From Spirochaetes bacterium GWF1_49_6 (GTDB lineage Bacteria; Spirochaetota; Brevinematia; Brevinematales; GWF1-51-8), in assembly GCA_001829395.1 (NCBI GenBank), contig MIBD01000113.1, positions 1-6,309 on the forward strand: a DNA stretch of 6,309 bases, written 5' to 3'. Numbering within the stretch: the stretch's first letter is position 1; each line of letters opens with the position of its first letter. The position numbers and the translations under genes were made by a program. Under the pieces are notes generated by a model that was not told where the DNA came from, made no database searches, and saw only the letters and a list, made by a program, of their open reading frames with translations. Below are positions 6,292-6,309 of this stretch, in pieces.

Positions 6292-6309
6292 TTTTTAAGC
6301 TAAAATATA

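Overview
The window holds three protein-coding regions separated by repeat-rich DNA. The organism looks like a diderm (Gram-negative-type) bacterium. The minus-strand gene encodes a secreted protein with a predicted outer-membrane-type beta barrel, and all promoter and ribosome-binding signals are of the ordinary bacterial sigma-70 / Shine-Dalgarno kind. The two large genes are moderately GC-rich. I cannot name the lineage. An uncultured spirochaete-like or similar environmental diderm would fit, but that is only an impression.

Layout. Positions 1-328 have no gene. They contain a 9-bp inverted repeat and a cluster of diverged interspersed palindromic repeats arranged as two head-to-head pairs. 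Positions 329-3103 (minus) encode a 924-residue exported protein with a zinc metallopeptidase domain (HELTH plus a downstream glutamate), a TolB/WD40-like propeller and a C-terminal barrel-like region. It has a clear promoter and ribosome-binding site. Positions 3104-3751 are a divergent intergenic region. Its first 50 bp carry the metallopeptidase promoter, its middle (3219-3520) carries two 88-bp repeats 124 bp apart plus a diverged half copy, and its last 60 bp carry the promoter of the next gene.

Positions 3752-5722 (plus) encode a complete type IIA topoisomerase B subunit of 656 residues, most likely DNA gyrase subunit B. No gyrA, recF, dnaN or dnaA is adjacent in the window. Convergent to it, 5803-6291 (minus) is a markedly AT-rich 162-codon reading frame. 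It begins directly after an in-frame stop and has no visible ribosome-binding site, so it looks like acquired DNA and possibly the 3' remnant of a larger gene.

The three genes show no operon relationship. The metallopeptidase and gyrB genes are divergently transcribed from separate promoters, and gyrB and the AT-rich frame converge. The least explained material is the two unrelated repeat families and the AT-rich frame.
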